Positions 47,666 to 56,708 of a stretch of 64,000 nt of DNA are shown here, piece after piece. Position 1 is the stretch's first letter, and each line of letters begins with the position of its first letter. This stretch comes from Sphingobacterium daejeonense (lineage in GTDB: Bacteria; Bacteroidota; Bacteroidia; Sphingobacteriales; Sphingobacteriaceae): the NCBI RefSeq assembly GCF_901472535.1, contig NZ_LR590470.1:4464001-4528000 (forward strand). Reading direction: 5' to 3'. The translations under genes and the position numbers were made by a program. Under the pieces are notes generated by a model that was not told the DNA's origin, searched no databases, and saw nothing but the letters and a program-made list of their open reading frames with translations.

Positions 47666-48541
47666 TCAACAAATTATTTTCAGTGCATTGCTTTGCACTT
47701 TGATATCTATTTTATCGCCCAGGTCCATGGGTTCACCGTCCAAATGCACCGGAGCTTTGCCTTCCTGCTCGATACAGATCTCTTTCCCGGGGATGATTTC
47801 CACATATTCCGACTGATCTGCAGTCTTGTTAAAAAGATGAAAGATCATCATCGGTAATATATATAACGGAAATTTATGCACAATACATACATCGAGCAGC
47901 CCATCATTTATAGAAGCATTTGGCGCGATGTAGGCATTATTGCCATATTGAGGTGAATTTGCTACCGATACCATGAACGCCTCCCGTTCATAGACCTTGC
48001 CATCGATCTTTAGCGAATACTTTCGAGGTTTATATTTGCTCAATACGTTGATTGCTGTTCGTAGGTATCCTACCGGCCCCCGGAATGTTTCCGATGCAAA
48101 TTTATCGCTGACCGATGCATCGAAGCCTATTCCGGCCATATTGAAGAAATAACGGTCACCTACCTTTCCGCAGTCAATTTCCACGCTGTCGAACCTGTTG
48201 ATGCGCCTCAGGGCAGCCGATTCATTCATAGGAATCCCCAGATAATAGGCCAGTCCATTTCCGGATCCTTCGGGAATAATTCCCAAGGGGACTTCACTTC
48301 CTGCAAGAGCGGAACCGATTTCGTTGATTGTACCATCTCCCCCGACCGCTATAACGGCATCATATTGCTCTTCGATGGCAGATTTTGCGAGTTCATAGGC
48401 GTGATTAGCGTGATCGGTCACTTTAAAGGTCGGATCAAACCTGTTTAAATCGAGTACTTCGAGTACTTGTTTATTAAACGCTGTTTTCTTCTTCCCACCT
48501 GATACTGGATTGATAACAAACAGTATGCGCTTCTTTCTCAT
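47666..48541 (-). CDS. YegS/DgkB-family lipid (diacylglycerol-type) kinase
   Basis: 291 residues. Soluble kinase of the DAGK catalytic family. N-terminal RILFVINPVSGGKKK, nucleotide-binding VIAVGGDGTINEIGSAL (~62), and PLGIIPEGSGNGLAYYLGIP (~85). The later IDCGKVGDRYFFNMAGIGFD and INDGLLDVCIVHKFP are also typical. Phosphorylates a lipid such as diacylglycerol or an undecaprenol-like substrate; which one is not evident. Divergent from metK. Confidence 0.92.
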   Translation of the reverse strand: MRKKRILFVINPVSGGKKKTAFNKQVLEVLDLNRFDPTFKVTDHANHAYELAKSAIEEQYDAVIAVGGDGTINEIGSALAGSEVPLGIIPEGSGNGLAYYLGIPMNESAALRRINRFDSVEIDCGKVGDRYFFNMAGIGFDASVSDKFASETFRGPVGYLRTAINVLSKYKPRKYSLKIDGKVYEREAFMVSVANSPQYGNNAYIAPNASINDGLLDVCIVHKFPLYILPMMIFHLFNKTADQSEYVEIIPGKEICIEQEGKAPVHLDGEPMDLGDKIDIKVQSNALKIIC

Positions 48542-48609
48542 TTACGTCATTTAATTCCGCTAAAGATAATAATTTGGTTGAAATACTTTTTAAATATTGC
48601 AAAGTATCG

Positions 48610-48617
48610 TAGCTTTG
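48610..48617 (+). promoter_or_regulatory. metK promoter -7 box
   Basis: TAGCTTTG (TAnnTTTG), placed so that transcription starts just before the riboswitch aptamer. Confidence 0.6.
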
Positions 48618-48627
48618 TGCCACACAA

Positions 48628-48704
48628 AATGTGGACTGATTTGCATTTAGCATTATCATAATGTAAATGGGAGATTGCAACCACAGTAAAAAAGTGCTAA
48701 AACC
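48628..48704 (+). ncRNA. SAM-II riboswitch upstream of metK
   Basis: Reads TGTGGACTGATTTGCA, then a hairpin (CATTTA/TAAATG enclosing CATTAT/ATAATG), then GATTGCAACCACAGTAAAAA and GTGCTAAAACC. TGTGG pairs with CCACA as P1, and the CTGATTTG, ATTGCAACC and GTGCTAAA segments match the SAM-II (metA-type) aptamer layout, an H-type pseudoknot. It ends ~60 bp before the metK ATG. SAM binding would shut off translation of its own synthase. Confidence 0.8.
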
Positions 48705-48765
48705 ATTCGGGACAAATGATTTTTCACCTACTGTCTGCTATTCCCTTCAAACGTTTATAAATTTT

Positions 48766-50019
48766 ATGGCATATTTATTTACCTCCGAATCTGTTTCTGA
48801 AGGACATCCAGACAAAGTCGCAGACCAAATTTCGGACGCTTTAATCGACAACTTCCTCGCATGGGATGAAGATGCCCGCGTAGCTATTGAAACCTTAGTT
48901 ACTACTGGACAGGTGGTTTTAGCAGGTGAAGTGAAGTCCAAAATCTATCTGGACGTTCAGAAGATCACTCGCCAGGTTATTGAGAAAATCGGATATACTA
49001 AATCCGAGTATATGTTCGAAGCCAACTCCTGTGGCGTACTTTCGGCAATACACGAACAATCAGCGGACATCAACCAAGGTGTTGACCGCATCACAAAACA
49101 AGAACAAGGCGCTGGTGACCAAGGGATCATGTTTGGCTACGCTAACAATGAAACCGACAACTACATGCCTCTGGCATTGGATCTATCGCATAGACTATTA
49201 TACGAACTTGCTGCACTGAGACGCGAAAACGATGAAATCAATTACTTGCGCCCAGACGCCAAGTCACAAGTGACATTGGAATACGACGACAATCATAAAC
49301 CGGTTAGGATCGATACCATCGTGATCTCTACACAGCACGATGATTTTGCTTCTGAAAAAGAAATGCAAGAGAAGATCCAAGCTGATATCATCAATATCTT
49401 GGTTCCTCGCGTAAAGGCACAGCTCAAACCAGAGCTACAGGCTTTATTTACCGACCAGATCAAATACCATATCAACCCTACTGGAAAATTCGTTATCGGT
49501 GGCCCTCATGGCGACACTGGTTTGACAGGTAGAAAGATTATCGTTGATACCTACGGTGGTAAAGGCGCGCATGGTGGTGGTGCTTTCTCGGGTAAAGATC
49601 CTTCAAAAGTAGACCGTTCTGCAGCTTATGCTACCCGCCATATCGCCAAAAACCTCGTTGCTGCAGGTGTGGCTGACGAAATTCTCGTTCAGATCTCTTA
49701 CGCTATCGGCGTTAAAGATCCTATGGGAATCTATGTAAACACATTCGGCACTAGCAAAGTCAACAAAACGGATGGCGAGATTGCAGCAATTATCGGTGAT
49801 CTATTTGATATGACTCCTTACGGTATTGAAACACGCCTAGGCCTTCGTAACCCGATCTATGCTGAAACTGCAGCTTACGGACACATGGGCAGAACCCCAA
49901 AAACAGTGACCAAAACTTTCGAAAACTCTAACGGCGAAACAAAAACCGTAGAAGTTGACCTGTTCACATGGGAAAAATTGGACTATGTGGATGAGGTGAA
50001 GAAGGTGTTTGGGTTGTAG
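48766..50019 (+). CDS. metK: S-adenosylmethionine synthase
   Basis: 417 residues from ATG 48766 (MAYLFTSESVSEGHPDKVAD); an in-frame start at 48667 lies inside the riboswitch and is rejected. Makes SAM from methionine and ATP. Motifs: GHPDKVADQISDA (~13, P-loop-like), GAGDQGIMFGYA (~119, methionine-binding hexapeptide region), and GGGAFSGKDPSKVDRSAAY (~272). Slightly longer than E. coli MetK (384), as usual for Bacteroidota. Confidence 0.97.
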   Translation: MAYLFTSESVSEGHPDKVADQISDALIDNFLAWDEDARVAIETLVTTGQVVLAGEVKSKIYLDVQKITRQVIEKIGYTKSEYMFEANSCGVLSAIHEQSADINQGVDRITKQEQGAGDQGIMFGYANNETDNYMPLALDLSHRLLYELAALRRENDEINYLRPDAKSQVTLEYDDNHKPVRIDTIVISTQHDDFASEKEMQEKIQADIINILVPRVKAQLKPELQALFTDQIKYHINPTGKFVIGGPHGDTGLTGRKIIVDTYGGKGAHGGGAFSGKDPSKVDRSAAYATRHIAKNLVAAGVADEILVQISYAIGVKDPMGIYVNTFGTSKVNKTDGEIAAIIGDLFDMTPYGIETRLGLRNPIYAETAAYGHMGRTPKTVTKTFENSNGETKTVEVDLFTWEKLDYVDEVKKVFGL

Positions 50020-50024
50020 TCTTA

Positions 50025-50054
50025 AACATTAGACATAAGACATTAGACTTGAGA
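50025..50054 (+). repeat. AGACATA-type repeat after the metK stop
   Basis: AACATTAGACATAAGACATT, then AGACTTGAG, a few bases after the stop codon and before the terminator. Confidence 0.6.
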
Positions 50055-50104
50055 TGGCGAGATAATCTTAGGTTTGATCTCTTTAGATTAGATAACAAAA
50101 AAAT

Positions 50105-50138
50105 AGAGGGCAGGAGAAATTTCTCCTGACCTTTTTTT
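50105..50138 (+). terminator. metK terminator
   Basis: Palindromic stem CAGGAGAAATTTCTCCTG (50111-50128) with G/C closing pairs and seven T following. Confidence 0.85.
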
Positions 50139-50391
50139 ATGCGGGGATTTTTCTTTTTATAGGGTCTTATTCCACTCTTGTTCCACTCTCCTTCCACTCT
50201 AAGTATTCTTTCGTTCGGACCTTGTTCGGCGCAAAACAAATGCGGAAGTCAAGCTGGCGAAAGGATTAGTCGAATGGCGGTCTCTGGGCGGAGTCGAAGG
50301 GAAAAGTTTAGAACGCAAGTGACCCTGTGCGTAGGCCACCGCTCAACACTTCCGCTAGCTCTGCTGAAGATGGTTGGTGGGCAAGACGAGT
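50139..50391. repeat. Repeat remnants between metK and fabD
   Basis: Contains a family E unit (GGGCGGAGTCGAAGGG, ~50285), B-like text (GACCCTGTGCGTAGGCCACC at ~50323; TTCCGCTAGCTCTGCTGAAG at 50350), and a half A unit (GATGGTTGGTGGGC at 50369). No gene. Confidence 0.5.
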
Positions 50392-50425
50392 AAAAAAAGC
50401 CCCGAGAATAATCCCAGGGCAAAAA
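50392..50425 (-). terminator. fabD terminator
   Basis: On the minus strand, GCCCTGGGA (50420-50412) pairs with CTCGGGGC-type bases (50406-50399) and is followed by seven T. An AGACATTAG repeat lies between the fabD stop and the stem. Confidence 0.75.
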
Positions 50426-50463
50426 TTGTATTAGTAAACTATACAGTCTCTAATGTCTAAGTA

Positions 50464-51354
50464 TTATCCTTCCAGTACTGCTGATGATGTTGGGATTTGG
50501 CGATTTACTTTTTTCACCAATCCTTGCAGGACAGTTCCAGGGCCAACTTCTACGAAGCTTTCGGCGCCATCTGCCAACATCGTTTCTACAGACTGTGTCC
50601 AACGTACTGCGCCAGTTAACTGGGCAATAAGGTTGTCTTTGATCGCTGTTGGGTCCTGATAAGGAAGGGCATCATAGTTTTGGTAGATCGGACAAACCGG
50701 GATCTGGATTTCAACGTCCATAATAGCAGCTTCCAATTCTTGTTTTGCAGCTTCCATCAAAGGGGAGTGGAATGCTCCACCTACATTTAATTTCAGCGCG
50801 CGCTTAGCACCGGCTTCCAATAATTTTTCACAGGCTTTGTCAACTCCGGATACGGTTCCTGAGATTACCAATTGACCTGGGCAGTTGTAGTTTGCTGCTA
50901 CAACGATATCATCGACCTGTTCACATGCCTCTTCGACGATTACATCGTCAAGACCTAGGATTGCAGCCATTGTTCCCGGCTCTAGTTCTGTTGCTTTCTG
51001 CATGGCGTTAGCACGTTTGGCAACTAACCTTAAGCCATCTTCGAATGATAGGGCACCAGCAGACACCAAAGCAGAGAATTCTCCTAGGGAGTGACCTGCT
51101 ACCATGGCTGGTTGAAACTTGTCGCCTAAGGCTTTTGCTAGGATAACTGAATGCAAGAAGATTGCTGGTTGGGTAACTTTAGTCTGTTTCAGTTCATCTT
51201 CGGTACCATTGAACATAATATCAGTGATGCGGAATGCCAAGATTTCGTTTGCTTTTTCAAATAATGCCTTGGTTTCTTCATTTAGATCGTATAGGTCCTT
51301 GCCCATGCCCACAAATTGTGCACCTTGGCCTGGAAAAATATAAGCTGTTTTCAT
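50464..51354 (-). CDS. fabD: Malonyl-CoA:ACP transacylase
   Basis: 296 residues. Loads malonyl groups onto ACP for fatty-acid synthesis. N-terminal YIFPGQGAQFVGMGKDLYD, nucleophile elbow GHSLGEFSALVSAGAL (Ser ~91), and the catalytic His in NVGGAFHSPLM (~199). The malonyl-carboxylate Arg is expected in KRANAM (~116). TATTTTTG at 51374-51381 (minus strand) is a likely -7 box. Confidence 0.96.
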   Translation of the reverse strand: MKTAYIFPGQGAQFVGMGKDLYDLNEETKALFEKANEILAFRITDIMFNGTEDELKQTKVTQPAIFLHSVILAKALGDKFQPAMVAGHSLGEFSALVSAGALSFEDGLRLVAKRANAMQKATELEPGTMAAILGLDDVIVEEACEQVDDIVVAANYNCPGQLVISGTVSGVDKACEKLLEAGAKRALKLNVGGAFHSPLMEAAKQELEAAIMDVEIQIPVCPIYQNYDALPYQDPTAIKDNLIAQLTGAVRWTQSVETMLADGAESFVEVGPGTVLQGLVKKVNRQIPTSSAVLEG

Positions 51355-51373
51355 ATGCTATAGTTTAATTCAA

Positions 51374-51381
51374 CAAAAATA
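51374..51381 (-). promoter_or_regulatory. Putative fabD promoter -7 box
   Basis: TATTTTTG, just after the stop of the upstream M16 peptidase gene, so fabD may have its own promoter. Confidence 0.45.
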
Positions 51382-51384
51382 TAC

Positions 51385-52614
51385 TTAATCTTCGGGTAGA
51401 AAAGAAAGTGAAGAAAGATTTTCTCTACTAAAAATGTCATTGGATAGTTCTAGGATCTCCTTTGCGGTCACTTTATCGATTTTTCCGAATACTTCATCCA
51501 ATCCTACCACGCGGTCATAGTCCAAGATATTCTTAGCTTCAGCGATAATAAGGCTCATCCTGTTTTCTTCTGCCAGGGCAATTTGTCCTTTGAATTTGTT
51601 CTTTGCGCGTTCGAGCATCTGTGGGCTCAGCTGACTTTCTTTGAGCTTATCCAGTTCTTTATGAATGAGCTTTATGGTTTTTTCGACTTTCTCGTCATCG
51701 GTTCCGAAGTAAATACTGAAGAGTCCGGTGTCGGAATAGAGGCTATAATTGGATTCTATGGTATAGGCGATACCGTATTTCTCTCGGATATTGAGGTTAA
51801 GGATATTGGACATGCCATATCCTCCAAGCAGGTTGTTCAATAGCAGGAGTCCGGTTTTTCGGTGGTCATGGATTCCATAAGCAGAACCTCCGATCACGAC
51901 GTGAGCCTGATTGATTGGTCTTTCCTGTTTTGCCTGCAGCACGGGTCTTTTAACCATATCTTCAGCGGCGTGCACCCAACTATGAGCGTTTGCATTACCA
52001 AAGCTCTTGTTGGCTATCGCTTTGACCTTCTTCTCTGTGTAATTCCCTGAGATAGCAATTACGATCTTTGAGCTATCATAATGCTGCTCAATAAACCTTT
52101 TGATATCTGATTGCTGTATAGATTTGAGATCCTCTTCCAAGCCCAGGATATTATGCCCCAAACCTGTGTTTGAAAACACCTGATCTTCGAAATCATCCAT
52201 AATGGATTCTTCGGGACTATCCAGATAAGATGCCATTTCATCGAGGATTACTTCTTTCTCTTTCAGCATTTCATCTTCAGGAAAGACAGAATGGAACAGG
52301 ATATCCTCGAACAGGTCGATTGCCCTATCCAGGTATGGATTTAAGAAGGAAGCATGGATACATGTATATTCTTTGGTTGTGTAGGCGTTAAGGTCACCAC
52401 CGACAGATTCCAATCTATTTAAAATTTGATTTGTACTTCTGCGCTCGGTCCGCTTGAACAGCAGATGTTCAATAAAATGGGCAGTACCGAACTTTCCCAT
52501 TTCTTCATGCCTTGAACCTGCATCTACTATCAAGCAAATATGAGTAATGGAAGAAGAATGTGGCTGAAACAAAACCCGCAACCCGTTGTCAAGCTGGAAT
52601 ATTTTATGATCCAT
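51385..52614 (-). CDS. M16-family (insulinase/PqqL-type) zinc peptidase
   Basis: 409 residues, a single two-lobed M16 unit. The inverted zinc motif HxxEH is seen in GTAHFIEHLLFKRTERR (~43), with the distal Glu in KEVILDEMASYLD (~120). The second lobe starts near VVIGGSAYGIHDHRKT and includes the RNR/YxxxY-type LREKYGIAYTIESNYS as NIREKYGIAYTIESNYS. No signal peptide, so likely cytoplasmic, related to the processing-peptidase-like YmxG/PepR group. -7 box TACCTTTG at 52632-52639 (minus strand). Confidence 0.92.
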   Translation of the reverse strand: MDHKIFQLDNGLRVLFQPHSSSITHICLIVDAGSRHEEMGKFGTAHFIEHLLFKRTERRSTNQILNRLESVGGDLNAYTTKEYTCIHASFLNPYLDRAIDLFEDILFHSVFPEDEMLKEKEVILDEMASYLDSPEESIMDDFEDQVFSNTGLGHNILGLEEDLKSIQQSDIKRFIEQHYDSSKIVIAISGNYTEKKVKAIANKSFGNANAHSWVHAAEDMVKRPVLQAKQERPINQAHVVIGGSAYGIHDHRKTGLLLLNNLLGGYGMSNILNLNIREKYGIAYTIESNYSLYSDTGLFSIYFGTDDEKVEKTIKLIHKELDKLKESQLSPQMLERAKNKFKGQIALAEENRMSLIIAEAKNILDYDRVVGLDEVFGKIDKVTAKEILELSNDIFSRENLSSLSFLPED

Positions 52615-52631
52615 ATTGATTTTTTGAATGA

Positions 52632-52639
52632 CAAAGGTA
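52632..52639 (-). promoter_or_regulatory. Putative M16 peptidase promoter -7 box
   Basis: TACCTTTG on the minus strand, 17 bp before the start codon. Confidence 0.55.
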
Positions 52640-52642
52640 GTG

Positions 52643-52812
52643 AATAGATGTGAGATATGAGATGTGGGATGTAAGACAGTGAGCTCGAATCACAGTGTCA
52701 GAGTTGACTTGTACCTCACCCCCATACAGTTTATCCCTCCAACTAGTTTATACCCACAGCCGGTCTATCCCGCTTTCTATCTCATATCTCATATCGCATA
52801 TCTCATATCTCC
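52643..52812. repeat. Inverted pair of GAGATATGA-type repeats
   Basis: Left arm TAGATGTGAGATATGAGATG (52645), right arm ATCTCATATCTCATATCGCA then TATCTCATATCTCCC (52780-52812). Opposite orientations around ~100 bp without genes. Confidence 0.6.
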
Positions 52813-52816
52813 CAAC

Positions 52817-55645
52817 CTACATCCTCGGCATTCTCATTCCTGGAGGCATTCCGTTGTCTATGTTTGGTGCCATTCCGGAGAATTTTTGAAGTTTGAAGGT
52901 GAACGTCAGCATAAAGTATCTGCCAAGGCGGTTTGTTCTGGTGTCAGAGATTAGGTTGTCTTGGAAACTTCTGTTCAGGTTCAATTGTTCGTTCAGCAAA
53001 TCGAATGCTTGGAAGCGAATTGTTCCGCGTTGATCCTTTAATACCTTTTGTTCAATGTAAGAGTTGATGATAAAAGGGTTGGCATCGCTTAGGCTACCGT
53101 ATCCTTTATTGAAGGTTTTTGAGACATCCACTCCGAAAATTGTTGTTGGAGTGATGTTCACCGAACCGATAAATGTCGGCGTTAAGCCTGATACTGCAGT
53201 GTTGTTCTCTGTCAAGGAATTTCTAACCATATTGTAGGAATACCTGATTCCTGGGTTTAATTCTAGATTTTCAGAAGGGTTATAGCGGAACATCAATCCT
53301 TGCATAAATCTCCAAGTATTGGCAATATTTTTCATTCCTTCTACTGCGTCTGGGTCAGTTGAAGTATAGGCGACGTTCTTGCTGTAGTTGATTCCTCCCA
53401 TCAGCATCAAGTTATAGGTTTTCTCTTTCATTGATTTACCAAAGTGGTAGAAAGAGTTCACCGCATACACAGGCTCCTCGGTTTCGTTCAGATAACGAGT
53501 CTCAGAAAGCATACCTCTTCCAGTTCCTGGGATACGCTTTACATATGAGACGATTTTATCATTTGTAAGGTTACCATTAACGAATGCAAAGAAGGTATTC
53601 CCTTTTTGGAAATCTCCAGCACGGAAACGCATCATCATCTGGTGCCTGAATTCAGGATTTAGATTAGGGTTACCGATGGTCTTATTTGTTTCGTTCAAGC
53701 TAACTTCATAAGGAAGGATTTGATCCACTGAAGGTTCCGTTGCTTGTCCTGAATAGTTTATGCTAAGGTTCTTCTGGCGTGAAAACTTATATTCAAACCT
53801 GGCAATAGGCATTATGTTAAAGTTTTTTCTATTGATCTGCGTGGTCAGGTCGTCACTAGAAGCGTACCCATCCAAAAGAGAAGGTTGTACTGCTGCACCG
53901 ATCGAATATTTTACCTTATCGTTCTCGAATGCATAGTTCGCTCCTATCCTATGCGTAGTAAAGCTATAATCCTGATCATAATGGAAATTGATGATTGTAC
54001 TGTCATTGTTTAAGAATGGCGTACCATCTTCATTGAATGCATCCTGATATCTTCTATTGTCGTAATTGTTTTTGTTGAAATCATAGGTGAATTCCAGTTT
54101 TCCATGTTCTGACAAAGGTTCGATATAGGAAAGGCTAGCTCCAGCATTCCAGCTTTTGTTTTTGACCTCTTGAAGCGTTCTTTGGTAGATTTCTTCGCTT
54201 GTTGCATTAGCATTTTTAGGGTCATTTACCAAACGTTCGAGGATACGGTCGTAGTCACTGTTTGTGGCAGCGTTATCATAGTTGAAGTTAAAGAATAAAT
54301 TACGGCCATTATCGCTTAGTTTACGGTTGTACAAACCGGAAATGCTATATCTTGGGATATTGGATTCATTAGCTTCCAGTTCATTGTCTGTATTTGTCAG
54401 TACACTTTCAAAGAATGATTGGCTCAATGAAGTTGAATTTAACTTATTGTTGTTGAATCCAAATTGAGGTGTCAATTTGATATAATCCTTATCCGTGATA
54501 TTCCATTCAAGATTTGCTTCCAACCTATGGCTTGCCGTGATATTATTTGCGTCGGATTCGGCCTTGTCTTCTTGGGTTCCTTGCTCGAATGTATATTGGT
54601 TGATTCTTTCTGTCAGAGTGGTATTATCGTCACGACCGAAGGAATAGTTACCATAGACTTTTAATTTATCGGAGAAGTCATGGCGTATATTCACACCTAT
54701 GGAAGCGACATTGGTCAATCCGTCCTGGTTTCCGAACATTCCACCACCTGGTCTACCGCCGCCACCTTGTCTTCTTCTGGCACCACCGCCCATGGTATTG
54801 AAGTCAAACAATGGAGCATTGATATTATTGAGGTTTCCTAAGACAGAAACTTGTGTTTTATTGGTCATTCCCATCCACATAGCAGTTGCTTGGTAACGGT
54901 CTTCTGTTCCATATCCTGCCCTTAGGGTGGTCATATAACCTTTGTTGTACTTGGGATCGATCTGTATATTGATTATTTTCTCGGAATCACCGGATTTATT
55001 ACCGGTAATATTTGCCATATCGCCATAGTCATCTACGACTTGGATTTTCTCGATGATATTTGCTGGCAGGTTTTGGGTTGCTGTTTTCACATCTCCGCCG
55101 AAGAAATCCTTACCATTGATTCTTACTTTGGTGATGGACTCCCCTTGAGCTGTTACATTTCCGTCTTTATCGACTTCAACGCCCTGCAATTTTTTTAAGG
55201 CATCTTCAGCTACGGACCCTTCTCTAAGTTTGAGGTCTTTGGTGGAGTATTCTACGGTATCTCCTTTAACTTGAACGGTCAATACCCCTTGAATTACGAC
55301 TTCTTCGATTTGGTTCTCGTTTACTGCGAGCTCAAAGCTTGGAATTTGAATTTCCTTTTGCCCTTGAGGCAATTCAACTTCTTTTTCGAAGGTGTCGAAG
55401 CCTAGGCTGCTGACCCTGATTTTAAATTTTGTTGCAGTTACATTTTCGAAGGTGTAGAACCCGGCATTTGAGGAACTTGTCGCCATGGTATCTGAGTCTG
55501 TAATAAGCCTTACAGATGCTCCGGCGATGGGTCTTGATTCGGTATCACGGAGCATTCCGGAGACCGTACGGCTTGATTGTCCGTACACAGTAATTCCAAT
55601 AGCCATGAAGCAAAAGCATATCAGGCCTTTCAATAATCTATCCAT
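52817..55645 (-). CDS. Outer-membrane beta-barrel protein (TonB-receptor-like, OMP_b-brl_3 type)
   Basis: 942 residues. Signal peptide (LICFCFMAIGITVYGQ), CarboxypepD_reg-like domain (~25-110; TVSGMLRDTESRPIAGASVR), then a plug-like domain (DALKKLQGVEVDKDGNVTAQ, RINGKDFFGGDVKTATQNLP), followed by a large barrel. A Gly/Arg-rich loop (ARRRQGGGGRPGGGMFGNQD) lies near residue 290, and the C-terminus is NIDNGMPPGMRMPRM, with a short Gly/Pro/Met tail rather than a terminal aromatic. No SusD partner. Ligand unknown. Co-directional with the CBM9-like gene 18 bp upstream. Confidence 0.88.
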   Translation of the reverse strand: MDRLLKGLICFCFMAIGITVYGQSSRTVSGMLRDTESRPIAGASVRLITDSDTMATSSSNAGFYTFENVTATKFKIRVSSLGFDTFEKEVELPQGQKEIQIPSFELAVNENQIEEVVIQGVLTVQVKGDTVEYSTKDLKLREGSVAEDALKKLQGVEVDKDGNVTAQGESITKVRINGKDFFGGDVKTATQNLPANIIEKIQVVDDYGDMANITGNKSGDSEKIINIQIDPKYNKGYMTTLRAGYGTEDRYQATAMWMGMTNKTQVSVLGNLNNINAPLFDFNTMGGGARRRQGGGGRPGGGMFGNQDGLTNVASIGVNIRHDFSDKLKVYGNYSFGRDDNTTLTERINQYTFEQGTQEDKAESDANNITASHRLEANLEWNITDKDYIKLTPQFGFNNNKLNSTSLSQSFFESVLTNTDNELEANESNIPRYSISGLYNRKLSDNGRNLFFNFNYDNAATNSDYDRILERLVNDPKNANATSEEIYQRTLQEVKNKSWNAGASLSYIEPLSEHGKLEFTYDFNKNNYDNRRYQDAFNEDGTPFLNNDSTIINFHYDQDYSFTTHRIGANYAFENDKVKYSIGAAVQPSLLDGYASSDDLTTQINRKNFNIMPIARFEYKFSRQKNLSINYSGQATEPSVDQILPYEVSLNETNKTIGNPNLNPEFRHQMMMRFRAGDFQKGNTFFAFVNGNLTNDKIVSYVKRIPGTGRGMLSETRYLNETEEPVYAVNSFYHFGKSMKEKTYNLMLMGGINYSKNVAYTSTDPDAVEGMKNIANTWRFMQGLMFRYNPSENLELNPGIRYSYNMVRNSLTENNTAVSGLTPTFIGSVNITPTTIFGVDVSKTFNKGYGSLSDANPFIINSYIEQKVLKDQRGTIRFQAFDLLNEQLNLNRSFQDNLISDTRTNRLGRYFMLTFTFKLQKFSGMAPNIDNGMPPGMRMPRM

Positions 55646-55663
55646 ATATCAATTAAACTAATT

Positions 55664-56395
55664 CTAGTTCAGGGTGCCGAAGATCCATACATCAGTCTCC
55701 ATCTTGTAGGGGCTCTTGACCGTCGGAGTATATCGTCCATAGTACGAACCTCTCGGGTCAGGTCTGCTTTTGATAGTTTTTTGTAATATGGAAAACCTGT
55801 TGTTGATCATGATTTGGATGGCTACGGGTTTATCTAGGTCCTTGATCCCTATCACTTGAATCGGGATTTTAGATTCGTAAGCCAAAACATCATTATCCAG
55901 CAGCTTTGCTACCGCTTGTACGCCATACGTATTGTCGTATGACAACAATCCATCCACTATCCGAGCAAAACCTTTGACACCATATCCCCTGCTTCGCTTG
56001 ATCAGCTCTTCGCGAACGTTCATATTCGGGAGGTTTTCGTCATTTCTCATAGCCCTAACAGACTCGCTGTCTGGGATCGGAAAGATTAATGTTGCCCCAT
56101 CTTTCTTTTTCCCATCGGCATTGACATTGATGATGATACCATTTCGAGCAGCTTCCTGTTGCAGGGCAAGATCTTTGATTTTTACCGCCGCATACAGAAA
56201 TTCACCGTCCTTTGTAACAGCGAAACTCCAGCTGGAGTCCTTGTCCACAAGGGTAAGCTGATCTTCCCATTCTTTCAGGTCTCCATCCAAAGTGACCTGA
56301 AAACTCGGTAGAATCGCGTACGGTTCTTTTTTCTTCTGCGCCAACAGGCTCGAACTAGCAAAGATTAAAATGGCAATAATGATATTCCTTTTCAT
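55664..56395 (-). CDS. Secreted protein with CBM9/DOMON-like domain
   Basis: 243 residues. Signal peptide (MKRNIIIAILIFASSSLLAQ), then a beta-sandwich-like region starting FQVTLDGDLKEWEDQLTLVD, the usual opening of CBM9-type sugar/heme-binding domains in Bacteroidota. FLYAAVKIKDLALQQEAARN and IINVNADGKKKDGATLIF follow. No catalytic motif. Co-transcribed with the following OMP, so it may help that receptor bind its ligand. The family assignment is moderate. Confidence 0.7.
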   Translation of the reverse strand: MKRNIIIAILIFASSSLLAQKKKEPYAILPSFQVTLDGDLKEWEDQLTLVDKDSSWSFAVTKDGEFLYAAVKIKDLALQQEAARNGIIINVNADGKKKDGATLIFPIPDSESVRAMRNDENLPNMNVREELIKRSRGYGVKGFARIVDGLLSYDNTYGVQAVAKLLDNDVLAYESKIPIQVIGIKDLDKPVAIQIMINNRFSILQKTIKSRPDPRGSYYGRYTPTVKSPYKMETDVWIFGTLN

Positions 56396-56524
56396 ACAAT
56401 TCTAGGTAATCTACTTTATGACAGCAGTATAAGAAAAAAAATCTTATTCCCGAATACATCACAAAGAAAAGTACAAGAAGTGTAAATAAGTGTAAACGGG
56501 GGTTAATCACGGAGATGTTACAGA

Positions 56525-56700
56525 GGGGACATGAGACTTTAGACATAAGACACAAGACATTCGACATAGAAATGGAATGGTCTACCTAACGTTTTTAATT
56601 TTGAAAGGTTTCTCTTTATAATTAAGAATCAAAAAACCGACAAACTGTTCAGATTCTTATGTCTTGTGTGTATTGTCTTGTGTCTAAAGATCCTTATCTT
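56525..56700. repeat. MITE-like ~170-bp repeat, second copy
   Basis: Left end GACTTTAGACATAAGACACA, right end ATGTCTTGTGTGTATTGTCT then TGTGTCTAAAG, an inverted relation. The interior (ATGGTCTACCTAACGTTTTT ... AAAAACCGACAAACTG) aligns with 8230-8315. Sits in the divergent space before rnhB. Confidence 0.65.
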
Positions 56701-56708
56701 TTACCTCC

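Noticed and set aside
47353..47703. 116-codon plus-strand ORF
   Set aside because: Antisense to the joined YciH/SUI1 gene, which has clear family motifs.
48667..48765. Upstream in-frame extension of metK (33 codons)
   Set aside because: Overlaps the SAM-II aptamer and is not MetK-like; ATG 48766 matches the family start.
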